64,000 bases of DNA, taken from contig NC_080699.1 of assembly GCF_030445035.2 (NCBI RefSeq), forward strand, positions 6,448,001 through 6,512,000, in the 5' to 3' direction. Below the pieces are notes generated by a model. The model was not told where the DNA came from. It made no database searches and saw only the letters and a list, made by a program, of their open reading frames with translations. A program made the position numbers and the translations under genes. This stretch comes from Dasypus novemcinctus (Eukaryota > Chordata > Mammalia > Cingulata > Dasypodidae). Shown here piece after piece: positions 1-11,860 of the stretch (the stretch's first letter is position 1; every line of letters begins with the position of its first letter).

Positions 1-84
1 CTTAGAGCCCAAGAACCATCAATCGTAACATTTTTCTACTGCAGAAGGGTCTAACCACAAAAACTGTCCTGAAAAGATTTTGTT

Positions 85-335
85 TGGCTAGTCTTTATTA
101 AGCATTCACCATGTGTCTGGTTGGGTGAGCTACACTTTACATGAATTTCTTCAGAGGGTGATTATGTAGATTACATAAGATATGTCCTGTCATTTTCTAC
201 TTTTCATGGATGAGGAAACTGAAATTTAGAAAGGTTGAGTAATCAGCCCAAAGTCACAGAGAAGAAAGAGCTGGGATGGAAATTAGGTTGGATATGAAAC
301 CCAAGGCTCTTAACCATTATGCTCTATGCCGCCAA
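85..335 (+). repeat. MIR SINE (ancient tRNA-derived)
   Basis: The order of short phrases matches MIR sense strand: a stretch like 'ttattaagcattcaccatgtg', then 'gatgaggaaactgaaatttagaaaggttgag', a 'cccaaagtcaca' block, and 'gggatggaaattaggttgg...ccaaggctcttaacc'. It is strongly diverged and has no visible target-site duplication, as expected for MIR. The family call is by eye. Confidence 0.75.
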
Positions 336-444
336 GTGAACAAAAAGGTTTTTAACAACGCTTTCACCCAAAACTTACAAGTAGAAACTGCTTTTTTATT
401 TTTATTTTTTATAATAGTATAGTTTGCAGGAAAGAGAACTACAC

Positions 445-600
445 AGAAAGGAAAAAGAACTTGGTTTGAGTTCTAGCTCTGCAACTTTCTACTATGTGAT
501 CTTGGACAATCATTTCACCCCTCAGAGTCTCAATATCTCATCTCTAAATTGAAGGGATTTGACCACGTGGCATCTAAAGTGCCTTCTGGCAATAAAGTAC
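445..600 (+). repeat. MIR SINE, 5' half
   Basis: The sequence follows the MIR 5' core: a 'ttggtttgagttctagctctgcaac' block carrying a decayed B box, 'tatgtgatcttggacaatcatttc', and 'ctcagagtctcaatatctcatctctaaattgaa'. It lies just downstream of another MIR in the same orientation. The two are separate copies because the order of the parts is not continuous. Confidence 0.75.
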
Positions 601-1924
601 TCTAGTTTTATATAAAACAAATAAAATAAAAAGAAAGACATTGCAATCACCAACTATTATCCCATTTAAAAAGAAAAAAGAAAATAATAAACAGGCAGGA
701 TAAGTTGAAAACTTAGAGAATTAAATTTAGTAAGATTTTTGGTAAATATAGGCAAAACCATCTGAGGGGTCGACATGACATTTTTAATAAGCTGAATTAT
801 TTGCTGCACCTTTGTGAGCCTGAGCATCCACCATATTTTCTACTTATAACTCTGAGGGCCAGTGACACAGTTCATTTCCTCATTTCAAGGAGATTGATTT
901 CATCCTGGAGAAAAGGCGCACATGACCTGGAAAAAATGAATGTTTATGGAACCAGAAGCATCAGTTCTCATTCTACTAAAGCACCAGCTTATGTTCCATG
1001 TAAGTCTTGCTTACTAAATTCAGGGATGCTCAGCCGTTAGTCTAGGATGCCATGTGTTCATGCAAAGGAGCAAGCTGTTTCTTTAAACAAGAGCCAAGCT
1101 TCCTCAAGTGTCAGTTTGACTTTAAGCTGCAAGATCTGAAATCTCCAGGATTGAGCTACTTGGGGCTGCACCTCCTGGAGCTCCGAGTTCTCCTGAGTTG
1201 ACAGTGGTGGGAGTAACCAAATAACCAGATAACAACACCAGAAGGGGCGGTTCTTTGGCTCAGGAGTCACTCCAGGGCCCACTTTCCACTTACCTCTTCA
1301 CAACTGCCTTTCATCAGGCCCCTTCGTTTCATTTGTTTGAATTTCTCACCTCCCCCAAACCCCTTTCTTGGGGCTCCAATGGACTGAAAATCTGATCAAG
1401 CACTTTCTTGAGATGTAGCTTCTGTTAACTGCTGTTTTGGCCCCATGAACTGAAAGCTACAGCCATCATCTACTGGTGCCCCAACTCATGCCCCAGGTAG
1501 GTCTTTGAGAAGTACAAAGAAGGAGGACAGATACAAAGATTATTGCAAAGAAGATAAGGGAATTTCTACCAAGATGTGTGGAACAAAATATAATAGGCAA
1601 CTTACATCTCCAAATCACTTTCCTATACATGATCGTTTTTGATTTTCAAGATAATCTGATTAAACAAGCAGGACAAGTACTATTAGCTTAATTTTAAGAT
1701 GAGAAGACAGACACTTAAGCAAGTGATATAAAGTTTCACTGCTTGATGAAAGCCATTTAGTTTGTGTGACTGTAAACCAAAGTATCAGGCACAACCTTGA
1801 GCAAATACAACCAATAAGATTAAAGGTCTTCTGCACAAAAATTCATACTAAAACTTGATGCAATTTTGTTCTTGGATTTAAAAGTTCTTGATCTTAATCA
1901 ATCATTTCAACAAATGTAGCTCGG
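601..1924. other. No gene or repeat identified
   Basis: AT-rich unique DNA with A-runs near 600-700. The short open frames at 801-1040 and 1058-1282 have no recognisable domain and no coding signature that I can see. Confidence 0.5.
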
Positions 1925-2393
1925 CCACTAACTTAGTTTGCCAAGGCTGCTGTAACGAAGAACTACAGACCACTTGGCTTAAGCCATAGAAATTTATTAT
2001 CTCACAATTCTGGAGGCTGGAAGTGTGTAATTAAGGTGCCAGCAGGACCACACTTCCTCCTGAAGGGCAGGATCCATTTCCATGCCGCTGCCGTGGCTTC
2101 TCGTGAGCGGCCCACAGGCCGTGGCCTTCCCCAGGTTGTGGCCCGGTAACAATCTCTGCTTCTGCTGGTGGCCGATCTCGGTCTCTGAGTCCCTGCCCTA
2201 CAGCATCCACATTTCTTGTGCTTGTAGACACAGGGTATTGGGTTAGGGCCCACTCTTATACAGTTTGGACTCATTTTAATTAATAACATCCTTAAAGATC
2301 CTGGTTACAAGTGAGTTCACAGTCACAGGACCAGGGAGCAGACATGAACGTGACTTTTGGGGGAACACAATTCAATCTATGACAGCCCGTTAC
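1925..2393 (-). mobile_element. MLT1-type MaLR LTR, antisense
   Basis: Read on the plus strand it begins with a 'ccaaggctgctgtaac' block, then 'ccatagaaatttattatctc' and 'acaattctggaggctgg', continues through a 'ggtgccagcagg' block, and ends in 'gggggaacacaattcaatc'. These are the reverse-complement landmarks of an MLT1 LTR. The AATAAATTT block (minus strand) is the expected polyadenylation area of the LTR. No internal region is attached, so it is a solo LTR or fragment. The CpG-containing middle (2080-2200) diverges from other MLT1 copies. Confidence 0.75.
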
Positions 2394-2729
2394 TTTCCCC
2401 ATTCTCATGGAGCTTGCATGCCATGCCCAGGTTTCTTTCTGCTACACTCCACTTGGAAATGAATGAAAGCTCCTGGTGGATGGTAGTTGCCTCTCTGCTA
2501 GTCCAAAACTTGACTGTACAAACTGGTATAAATGCCCTTCCTCAAAACTCTTTGCTGATGTCTGCTGGAATATTGTTATACTAATTCTCCAAATTTGATG
2601 ACTACCATGTTTATTAAAAGGGCCTCTTGAGATGTGCAAAATCCCACCTGCATAACTGTTAGAGAACAGTCTTGGCTCAAGGGAAGTTTCACAGCTCTGA
2701 GGAAAGACTCAACCTTGAAAGGAGGATAC
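2394..2729. other. No gene or repeat identified
   Basis: Short unique stretch between the MLT1 LTR and a SINE. Open frames here are under 80 codons and unremarkable. Confidence 0.4.
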
Positions 2730-2816
2730 TTTTTTTTAAGGAGATACGGGGGATTGAACCCAGGACCTCATACATGGGAAGCAGGCGCTCAACCACTGAG
2801 CTACCCCCATTCCCCA
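2730..2816 (-). mobile_element. tRNA-Ala-like SINE monomer (DAS type), antisense
   Basis: On the minus strand the element has an A box TAGCTCAGTGG (plus 2793-2803) and a B box GGTTCAATCCC (plus 2750-2760), both perfect matches to the pol III consensus. It is closed by a poly(T) on the plus strand at 2730-2737, the element's A-tail. It is short, essentially the tRNA-related head plus tail. The flanks aaggaggata and aaagaggaca match at 8 of 10 positions, so a decayed target-site duplication is plausible. It should not be annotated as a tRNA gene, because it ends in an A-tail and lacks a foldable 3' acceptor. Confidence 0.8.
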
Positions 2817-2929
2817 AAAAGAGGACAACGTTTGCAAAGTCAGAAGGAAAAGGAAGGTTTAGAGGAATAAACACAAGCTAGGCACAAGTAGACTTGACTG
2901 GAGCAGCCAATAATGCTGATAGTGATAAT

Positions 2930-3095
2930 ATAATAAAAGTTATCATTATTGAGTGTTTAGTGTATGCCAGAACGTATTCTAAGTTTTAGGTGTATTAATA
3001 TATTTAATCCACAAAACAGCCCAAAAAGAAAAGAATCATCTACTTTCCTCACTTTAGTGAAGAAAGTAAGGCAGAGAGCTAAAGTAACTGGGATT
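2930..3095 (+). repeat. MIR SINE fragment
   Basis: Core phrases 'ttattgagtgtttagtgtatgccag', 'ttaatccacaaaacagccc' and 'ggcagagagctaaagtaactggg' follow MIR sense order. Diverged. Confidence 0.7.
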
Positions 3096-6000
3096 ATGTA
3101 GACTTAAATTGCTTGTAATCTTTATACACATTTATTACTAAAGAAAGAATTACTTACCCAGATCTGCTCAGTTTATGTCTTTGTAGGAAATAGGTCATGG
3201 AGATAACAGAACTCATTTTTTAATTTTTTAATATTATATTTTTATCAATATTCATCACTTTGGGAAATTATCTGAGCTGAAAGTATCTATTACAGTTCAA
3301 TAAACTGATGTGAGCAGACTAGAAATTAATTTCCTTTAAAGGTAATTTTAGATGGCACATTTCAAAATAATCACTTCTTACCAAATTTTATTTCCTTGAT
3401 ACAATATACGTGTTCATCCAAAAATGATGAAAGAAGTGAAGTTTTAAAATCTCAGCACTGAGTGATATAAGTTATAGATTTCCCCAATTCTAAACTTGCT
3501 ATAATAGTTCTATCACACATCAAAACCTGGCTAGTTTATTAACATAGTCTACTCAACACAAACAGACTTGTTTAGGTCTCACATTTGTATAATGGACTGT
3601 GAGAGGTCTGATAGATTGCCAGCTTCACTCTCCACCTGCTGGCGACTGAGAAGGCAAGGCAACGGCGTGTTGGGTTTTTCTGCACTGAGCAGGGCGGGGC
3701 TCCTTGGGTCACCAGTGGGACCGGCTGTTTATAAGTGTGCAGCGCTGACTCCCGAGCCTTCCTCTTCCTCGTATCCCTGTTCACCTGAGGAGGGTCTCAC
3801 TGTGGACATCCTCCTCTTTCTCTCCCAAAACCCAGAGTGAGAGCCCGTGCACGCGTCCCTAAGAACAGAGCTTGTCAGGGCGCTCCCCAGCAGAGCCCTC
3901 GTCCTAGAACCCAGTGTAAAATGTGCAGTCGTTTTTCCCTGAGTGAAGATGAAGAAATACTTTGCAAAGCTAATTTAAGGATCAAATGGTCAGAAATATG
4001 AGGGTGGACTTGGTCCTGTAACATCTGACACAGAATTTTTGCCATTAGAGCGGCTTAAGTACCTTTCAATTTCATGAAAATAGAGGTTTTAATGCACTTT
4101 AAAAATGGACTCAACTGACAATCGGGACATCTAATAGCTACTACAAAGCAAGATTTTAATTATTTAAGGGTAAATGAACCTGACTTCTATTGATTCCACT
4201 GCTCTATGAGGGCAGATATAATTAAAATTTCTGATAAAATGTTTTTTGTGATTCACAAACCCACAAAAGCCACTGGATGGGCGCAGGGGTTTGGCAGCAG
4301 GTTCACGTACCACACAGACTCACCAGGAAGCGCGTGTCTGGGGACAGAACGTCACAGCAGGTGCTAAGCCGTGTGCTGACAACCTCCGCGGCAGGCCCTG
4401 ATGCTTCGGGATTTGACACTTCTCCTCAAGAGGTCCCGGAGTCGCAGGACTGATTGTTTAGCTCAGAGACAATATTCCTTGCTTGATTCCACCTTCTTGT
4501 CCACCCCCCCACGGCCCTCTAACTTGGAAAAGGCTCGAGTTAAACAACCGGAAGCTCGCCCTCCTTCACATACACAGTGCTTCCGCTGGAGCCAACCCAC
4601 TGACCCAAAGCGAGTTAGAGAGAAGGAGTTTTAGGCCCGCTCACTGCCCCCACTCTGGCCTCCTGCCCATGGGCCACTCCTGTTCTGAACTTCTGGCTTC
4701 CTCAGGTTGGCCCCCAGTATCTCGCTGGGTCTCCTCTGGGCTGACTGCTTCTCAGGTGCCACCCAGTGCAGACTAAATTAACAGCCCAGAGCCGGCCTCC
4801 GCTTCATGTGCGGCCCTCGAGTCTGCTCTCCTGCGGCAGATCTCTGTCTCGAGTGGGCCTCTCGGGCTCAAGGCTTTAGGGCAAGTGTCTTTATAAAGAT
4901 TCCCTAATAGTGCTCCCACAGTTAGATTCCTGTCGCCTGGCCTCCGAAAACTCATTTTCCAGGTCCTGGGGCTCTTGGCACTGTCTGAGACCCTGGGCAT
5001 GGCAGCAGACGGAGGGCTGGGTTCAGGATCCTCCTGGCCTGGTGAATTTTCCAGAGGATAATCAAAAGTTGATTGAGATGAGTCTCCCCCTCCCCTGGAA
5101 GTATTCCTGGGAGAAAGGAAGTAGTAGTAGCAGCAGGGATGAGATAGACTGATATCCGGTGGAGAGTGTTACTGGAGAAAACTGAGTTTAGAGCTTAGAG
5201 CTAGAGTATTAAAAAGAAAGTAAACCTCCATCCGAGTTCTGTTCTATCTTTCCTAGGAGTGTATTTTTCTCTCTCTGTCCTTCTCCTTTTCAAGCCCAGG
5301 ACACACTGGGGCTAAAGCCATTGTCTGGGCTCTCTCCTTGAGACTGTCTTCTCCTTTGAATGAGGTTGTATTAGTACCACAGCAGGCTGCAAGCCCCAAG
5401 TACTTACTCATACCTTTGCTGAGGTGGGTGGGGGTGGGCAGTAAGGAGGACCACCATGGATTGTGAAGACAACAAGAAGGACACCCAAACGTCCTCGTGA
5501 CCATGCGAGTGGCCTCTGGAGGACAAGGAGCTGACTTTTCAATGGGCATGACGCTGGGGAATCCTGATATGATCAAGGCAGATCTTCCACGTAAAGTAAT
5601 ATGAAAGATCATGAAGACTTGGAAAGGGGCAAGAGATGCCTGGATGTCCTTCCAGTAGAAAGCTGGCATGGTCTAGCAAACCCTTTGGTGGTATCTGATT
5701 CCAAAAGGGTCTTAATTTTTTATTGTCTCTGACCAGGCTATTTTATAACTCTGTATTTGTAGAAAACCAATGATAATGCAAATGACTTTTGTATGGTTGA
5801 GATATAATAGAATTGATTTCTACCCTATAGAAAAGATAGTTCCAAACACTACATTTGAGTGCCCACAGGATGTTGAGTTTGGCATCTGTTAGCAACCTCG
5901 TGTGAGCATTCCTGATTACCTAAGGCTGTTCTTCAGATTCTCCTTTGGATGAGAGCTAACATTTTAATGTTCCCTCATCAGTTAATAAGTTAGACTCTTG

Positions 6001-6114
6001 GCGTATGTTCCTTTTATATTTATATGAGTGGCATGAATTTATATTTTGATCATTCTACTCTAGCAATAGTATGTGGGAAGGGGAGAAGTTGAGTTAAAGG
6101 TGGAAATTATGAGT
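3096..6114. other. Unique DNA, no gene identified
   Basis: Mixed composition with a moderately CpG-rich patch near 4270-4560. Open frames such as 5253-5669 (minus, 138 codons) contain no recognisable domain. I found no splice-bounded exon and no repeat that I can name. Confidence 0.4.
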
Positions 6115-6450
6115 TCCAGTGGGGTTTTGTTTATCAATTTTACTGAAACATACTCATAAACCATACAATCCAGCTAAAGTGTACAATCAATGGCATTTGG
6201 TATAATAACAGAGTTCTGCATTCATCACTGCAACCAATATTAAAGCATTTTCATTATTTCAAAAAGAAAAGCTCCGTACCCCTTAGCAGTCACCTCGAGC
6301 TCCCTCTAGCCTTCCCCTGCATACCTAACTGCTAATCTATTAATATTTCCAGCTCAATATATTTGTTTACATTGACATTTTGTATAGATGGAGTCTAACT
6401 GTATGTAGAGCCTTGTGTCTAGTTTCTTCCACTTAGCGTACTTCCCTTTC
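6115..6450 (-). mobile_element. L1M-type LINE-1 3' end, antisense
   Basis: Blocks 'aaaccatacaatccagctaaag', 'tgtacaatcaatgg', 'cagagttctgcattcatcactgc', 'ccccttagcagtcac' and 'gccttgtgtctagtttcttccacttagcgta' are the reverse-complement order of old L1M 3' UTR sequence. A sense copy of the neighbouring part of the same kind of element lies at 28180-28645. It is 5'-truncated and diverged. Confidence 0.75.
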
Positions 6451-7959
6451 TCCCGGTGGATTTTATTATAGACAAGAGCACTCAGGGAATGGAGCGTCTG
6501 TTCCTATCAAGAGTCCAGGCAGGTAGTGGTCTCTTCTACCACTGTCCTGCTAGCTCCTTAATCACCTATTTCCACTGTGTCTTTGTTAATATCTTGTGAG
6601 GGATGTTCAACTGAGAAATATTTGAAATTCTGTTCCAAGCAAATCTGGGAAGAGAATGCACAGAGGGAAGACCTGTTTTGCCCACTAAACTTTAGCAATA
6701 TTACTAACGTACTAATGTTTTTTAGCACATTTTGGTTCCTAGCAAAAAGAAACTTGCTACCACCTAGATTCCTGTTGAAGCCATTATTCTGGTGACAGTA
6801 AGCCAGGAAATATAAAATTCAAATGAGGGAAGCTAAGCAGACAGATGAGTTATAGTACATGTAATGGCAATTGCCAGTGTATAGCGAGACAGGTTGGAAA
6901 ATACCACCTCGCGACATACGAAGAGACACTACTTAGGGTCTCACTTGATGTAGTTGAATTACTGTCCCATTTCACTCCATTTCACTCTTAATGGAAATAT
7001 CTTCATTTCTCCAAATCAGCCATCAGGTTTAATCACAGGTGATATTAAAGTGTGCTAGACATTAATGATTAAATAATATTCAGCAAATTATAGTCACCAT
7101 CTTATTAATTATTGTGTTTCATAATGTGCGCAAGATAATTAGAAGAGCAACAAAAGGATTAGGATGGGAAACAACTTAAATCAACATAATTCTCAATATT
7201 CGTACTTTCAATGCATCTTTAGTGGGCTACTGTGCATCCCTTTGAATCAGCGGAGACACAGGTTCACTAGTGATTATAACCCATCTCATTGCTCTTTTCA
7301 CACTTCTTAGTGGAAGTCAGGTCACTTAAAAAGTAAGCCCTTTGTTTTCTGAACTCCCATTTCAATGCAAAGTACGGACTTAATTTATTCTAAGTTATAT
7401 TTCTCTAAAATTGAAAGGCATGAACCATATTTCTATGTTCTGCACCCAATCCACCAAATACACCCAACTGGGAGGGGCCGATGCGATAAGAGTATGTTTC
7501 AAAATTACAGAAATCAACAGAAACCTATTAAAAGTCTTTTCAAAAAATAAATAAAATTCTCAAATTAGCTAGCGGCCCTTTATGGTCATCCCTATCTAAG
7601 TGCTTTTTAAGTGCTCTCTTATTGACTTATATATCACCAAGCAGTGGCTAATAAAACTACAGGACTGAGCTGCACATTTTAACACCAAGAAATACAAACC
7701 CGTGTATCTCATAAGGCGTGTGAGCTTTTTAAAAGGTTCACCTTTTTTTCTCCTTCCAGCCCTGAGGTGATCTGATCAAGACAAAACAGGGAAGAGAGGG
7801 GACCGTGGAGAACTCTAGGGGAAATAAAAGGCGAGCATTTATGGGGCCCATCCAAGAAGCACGTGGTGGGTGATCGCTTGGAATTTGAATAGCAGGTTTT
7901 TTAACTGAAATATGCTTTCACTTTTATTTTCTTGGTTTGTGCCTCACAAGTGAGTAAAG
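6451..7959. other. Unique AT-rich DNA, possible conserved block
   Basis: No gene or repeat recognised. Positions 7020-7140 are rich in TAAT/ATTA cores (for example around 7062-7075 and 7104-7112), the kind of composition seen in non-coding enhancers. This is only a compositional hint. Confidence 0.3.
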
Positions 7960-8080
7960 CAGGCTTATTAGTCTTCTCATTATGGAGATAAAGAAACCAA
8001 TTTTCAGGGACTCGCTGACATAGGCAGCTATTGGAATAGTCTGGACTTGGATTGCCGTTGTCTGACTCCACACTCTGCAG
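7960..8080 (+). repeat. Probable MIR fragment
   Basis: The order 'cttctcattatggagataaagaaacc', 'gctgacataggcag' and 'gacttggattgccgttgtctgactccaca' resembles the MIR 3' core with heavy divergence. Confidence 0.45.
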
Positions 8081-9385
8081 CTCTCCCCATCTCCTCTATC
8101 CCCTTTTGGCACAAATTTTCATTTTGGTAAATGATAGAAGCTGGTGAGCAACTCGAACTACACTTGGCACTCAGATAAATTGCCCAGGCACTTAATTGGG
8201 ATGCTTGCCAAGGAACAGAGTTAGTGCAGCGCATTTCCAATGGCTCTAAACAGCAGATGAATTGCACATCAATTTATTTAAATAGCAAGACGGCGGACCT
8301 GTTCACGGCCATTGCCAGGTGCGGACTGATGCCTGCTAGCGTAGGTGTCCCGCTGCGAAGCCCTTTCGTCGCTCCATGCGGCTTCCCCACTCCATTATGC
8401 CTGTTAAATGAATCAATCTTACCTTAATATCATCCTTAAATATTTCATGCCGAGTCACCGCGCTGCCTTTTAAAAGCAGTTGGTAAAATAAAAGCCAAAA
8501 TGGTTCGGCAGGCTGCGCCCGCCGCAGCAGCGTCCTCCCTGGCACGTGATCCCTTCCCAGGGTGGGCTGCTCACCCCAGGGTGGGCCAATTAAAAGGATT
8601 TATTCGCCTGTGCAACCGTCCAGGCAGCCACGAAAGGAACTGCGGCTACAAAAGAGGGTGAGCCAGGTCAGGTTTACTCCTCCGGTTGAATCTATACTGG
8701 GTGTAATGCGGGGCTTGACCCAGCAAATCGCTGCCACCGCCCTCTCCAAGTATCCTCCCTTGGAGGCCCTCTCTGCAGGGATCTTCCCGTCCTGCTTTGG
8801 GGAGAGGTTGATATGCACAGGGTTAAATCGCTGGGTTTTTAGACAGCCACTGCCCTGAAACCAAGTAATTCAAATCCAGTCCTTTGTTTTAAGAGTTGGC
8901 ACGCGATTCCCCACCAGGCCACAGAGCTCCGTTTTCTCTTTGCCCGCTTTTGCTGTAGAGCTGGCGTTTGAATGTCAGCTTTGCAAGGCCTGTCCCTCCT
9001 GGGTGCCCATCTGCTCCTTAGCAGACTCCCAAAGCTGGGCAGAGGTGGGCTCTGGTTCACGGCCTCCCTCCTCTGCTGCTGGCTCCCGCTCCCTTATTCT
9101 TTCTTTAGCTTACGTATCATCGTGTGGAAGGCAGAGGCCTGGAAGTGGGCCCCTGCTTGGCCTCCCTGTGCTGTGGCTCGCCCCAGGCCTCGGTTATTTG
9201 GACGCGGCCTACGGCGTCTTTTCTAGGCCCCGTGTTAACTGTCCCGAGCCTGTTAGAGAGGCAGAGGCGCCTCCCAGGCCGGCGGTGTGAGAATCGGCTC
9301 GTTGGCAAGTCCCAGGTGATCCCCAGGCAGGGACAAGGCTGAACGCAGAACATTCCCAGCCACTGGCAATTAAACCAGGAAGTTG
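8081..9385. promoter_or_regulatory. Candidate non-coding regulatory stretch
   Basis: No repeat and no coding frame recognised. The 8220-8640 part mixes AT-rich homeodomain-like cores (around 8268-8285, 8395-8445 and 8585-8605) with scattered CpG, a texture typical of conserved developmental enhancers. Positions 8900-9390 are more GC-rich. The call rests on composition only. A multi-species conservation track would decide it. Confidence 0.25.
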
Positions 9386-9393
9386 AAAGTCCT

Positions 9394-9811
9394 GGGTGGG
9401 AAGCGGACTTGGCCCAGTGGTTAGGGCGTCGGTCTACCACATGGAGATCCGCGGTTCAAACCCTGGGCCTCCTTGACCCGTGTGGAGCTGGCCCATGCGC
9501 AGTGCTGATGCACGCAAGGAGTGCTCTGCCACACTGGGGTGTCCCCTGCGTACTGGAGCCCCACACGCAAGGACTGTACCCCACAAGGAGAGCCGCCCAG
9601 TGTGAAAGAAAGTGCAGCCTGCCCAGGAGTGGTGCCGCACACACGGAGAGCTGACACAGCAAGATGACACAACAAAAAGAAACACAGATTCCCGGTGCAG
9701 ATGATGAGGACAGAAGCGGTCACAGAAGAACAGCAAATGGACACAATGAACAGACAACTGGGGGGGGAGGGGCCGAGAGAAATAAGTAAATAAAATAAAT
9801 CTTTAAAAAAA
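9394..9811 (+). mobile_element. Full-length DAS SINE (armadillo tRNA-derived)
   Basis: The tRNA-like head has a perfect A box TGGCCCAGTGG (9410-9420) and a perfect B box GGTTCAAACCC (9453-9463). A CpG-rich body follows, with 'gagctggcccatgcgcagtg', then a conserved 3' part ('ctgacacagcaagatgac', 'aatggacacaatgaacagac') and an A-rich end. The 8-bp aaagtcct occurs just upstream (9386-9393) and at the tail (9812-9819), and three more matches extend it to 11 of 14. It is essentially complete, with an intact internal promoter. Confidence 0.92.
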
Positions 9812-9819
9812 AAAGTCCT

Positions 9820-11234
9820 CAGTGACCCTTCTGAAACCTGGGGTTGGTGGCCCTGGACGCACACGCGTGAAACTGGCAGCCTCTGGGAGCAGAGGCGCGT
9901 GGAAAGCTGCTTGCTGTGTGCCAGGCGCTGGCCTGGGACTGCCCACCCTCCTTCAGCATCTCCTGGGAACACTGTTTGATGCCAGTTTCCCACCCCAGCA
10001 GAGCCACCGTGAGTTTCGGGGGGCTCAGAGGACGGCATCGGAGCAGCGGCCTGGGCCGGGTGCCAGCTGGAGGGGAGTTAGGGGGCCTGGGGCAGCGTCG
10101 GCCCGGGCGGGCCCAGGGCACAGGGCTCTGCTGCTGCCGCCGTGGTCGAGTCCCGCAGGGAGAAGGGGCTTCTCGTCTCCCCAAGGTTCAAGCAGAGTCA
10201 TTTCTAAACTGCAAAGAAGTCGAGATATTTCAAACACCTTTCAGGAAATCAGGATGACAGAACTCCAGGGGAAGAAATGAGGTTCAAAACTCACACACAG
10301 GAAGCGGTTGCAGATTTATTATCCAGATGTATAAATAAGGACACAGCACAGGGAGAATGCAATCAAACCTCAATTAAGGATAGAATTCCTTCGATTGACA
10401 TGATGGGAAGGTCAACATGACTTTCCGGAAAGTGGCATGCAGGAAAATGCAGTTTGTTAAAGAATGGTTATTTGGAAGTGGAATTTGTTTCTTAGAAATT
10501 ATATTTAGACATTCTTTCCCACCAGCTCTAAGCTTAAGAAATCATCCAAAAAGAATGTGCTAAAATACCCAAGTAGTATGACTTTCCGCTTGGCTTTGCT
10601 CCCTTTTTAGGCAGACTTTGATGCACTTACTTATTCCGACCCTGGGCCAGCAGTTTCTTCTGTTTCCACAGGACCCAGTATTCCTCACTCGTGAGGACGC
10701 TTTTTGTCTTCGCCGCCTCTCTAATCCAAATGTTGGGGTTCTATACTGGTTTCCAGGGCGTCTCCTGATTAGGATTCTGCCCGCGTGTGGAGCCTTAGCT
10801 TTCACGGGCACCTGTCTTCTGTGCCTCTTAGTTTAGAAGTCTCTGGGTACCTATATCCAGGGAATGGCTCCCTGTCCTGGGTGAAACAGATAGGAAAAAA
10901 CCAACTGCCTTTTCCCCTTCCGTAATCCTCAAACGTTCCGTTCTCAGACACAGAAGTCTTGGCAGTGCTCACAGGCCCAGGCTAAGGCTTGCGCTGACGT
11001 GGTTTTCCACTGCTCAGGGACTGCGTGTGGAGTTTGCAAAGCGCAGCAGCTACTTTATGAAATAGGACGTTGACTCAGTAACCTGCATATCACAGACAAA
11101 AAAGAAAATTGCCACTCTGTGAACGTTTTTAAAGCCTTTTGAGAATGAGAAGTTCTCCAAGTCGATGACTTCCTTCTATTTACTGAATTTCTGATTTTGA
11201 ATTTACCCTGAAATTAAAAAAATAAATATATCAT
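9820..11234. other. Unique DNA, GC-rich at 9830-10170
   Basis: The GC-rich stretch right after the SINE carries long open frames on both strands, which is expected from low stop-codon density. None has a recognisable domain. The remainder to 11234 is ordinary unique sequence. Confidence 0.4.
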
Positions 11235-11300
11235 TTTATAGATATGAAAACTGAGCCTCGTGGTTAAGTAATTGGCAGTCTAGAGGTTTAGAGTCTTAAA
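11235..11300 (+). repeat. Probable MIR fragment before SINE
   Basis: 'tatagatatgaaaactgagcctcgtggttaagtaattgg' resembles the MIR block that reads 'gatgaggaaactgaggc...gaggttaagtaacttgc'. Confidence 0.5.
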
Positions 11301-11310
11301 AGCCATCTAG

Positions 11311-11730
11311 GGGAAGCGGATGTGGCTCAACTGATAGAGCGTCTGCCTACCACGTAGGAGGTCCAGGGTTCAAACCCAGGGTCTCCTGACCCATGTGGTG
11401 AGCTGACCCACGCACAGTGCTGCTGCACGCAAGGAGTGCCGTGCCACACGTGTGTGCCCCCATGTAAGGGTGCCCCACGCGCAAGGTGCACACCCCTCAA
11501 AGAGAGCTGCCCGGCATGAAAAAATAAGTGCAGCCTGCCCAGGAGTGGTGCTGCACTCACGGAGAGCTGATGCAGCAAGATGACGCAACAAAAAAAGAGA
11601 CACAGTTTCCCACTGCTGCCGGATAAGGCAAGCGGACACAAAAGAACACACAGCCAACGGACGCAGAGAGCAGACAACTGGGGGGAAGGGGAGTGAAATA
11701 AATAAATAAATCTTAAAAAAAAAAAAAAAA
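11311..11730 (+). mobile_element. Full-length DAS SINE
   Basis: The head carries B box GGTTCAAACCC at 11367-11377. The A box region (tggctcaactgat) no longer fits the consensus perfectly. The body and 3' end match the other copies, with an A-tail of about 17 at 11714-11730. The flanks aaagccatct (upstream) and gaaggcatct (downstream) agree at 8 of 10 positions, consistent with an ageing target-site duplication. It belongs to the 'gtggctcaactgatagagc' sub-group, as do the copies at 35150 and 57251. Confidence 0.92.
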
Positions 11731-11744
11731 GAAGGCATCTCCTC

Positions 11745-11860
11745 TAGTTATCTGTTTTCACAGATATGGAAACAAGTCCAGAGAGGTAAAGCAATTTGGG
11801 TGCAGCCACCTGTCTCTTTTGGTGCAGTGCTATCTCTGGCTTCTGAACAGTTACATTGTG
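11745..11860 (+). repeat. Probable MIR fragment after SINE
   Basis: 'cacagatatggaaacaagtccagagaggtaaagcaatttggg' repeats the same MIR landmark seen at 11235-11300. The two flanks are therefore two MIR copies rather than one interrupted copy. Confidence 0.45.

Noticed and set aside
5253..5669. 138-codon minus-strand frame
   Set aside because: No motif, no GC-rich coding signature, and no conserved start context.
9409..9480. tRNA gene (A and B box perfect)
   Set aside because: It is the head of a 410-bp SINE with an A-tail and target-site duplication. The same holds for the other SINE heads.
9421..10038. 205-codon minus-strand open frame
   Set aside because: Begins in unique GC-rich DNA and ends in SINE antisense. 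No domain.
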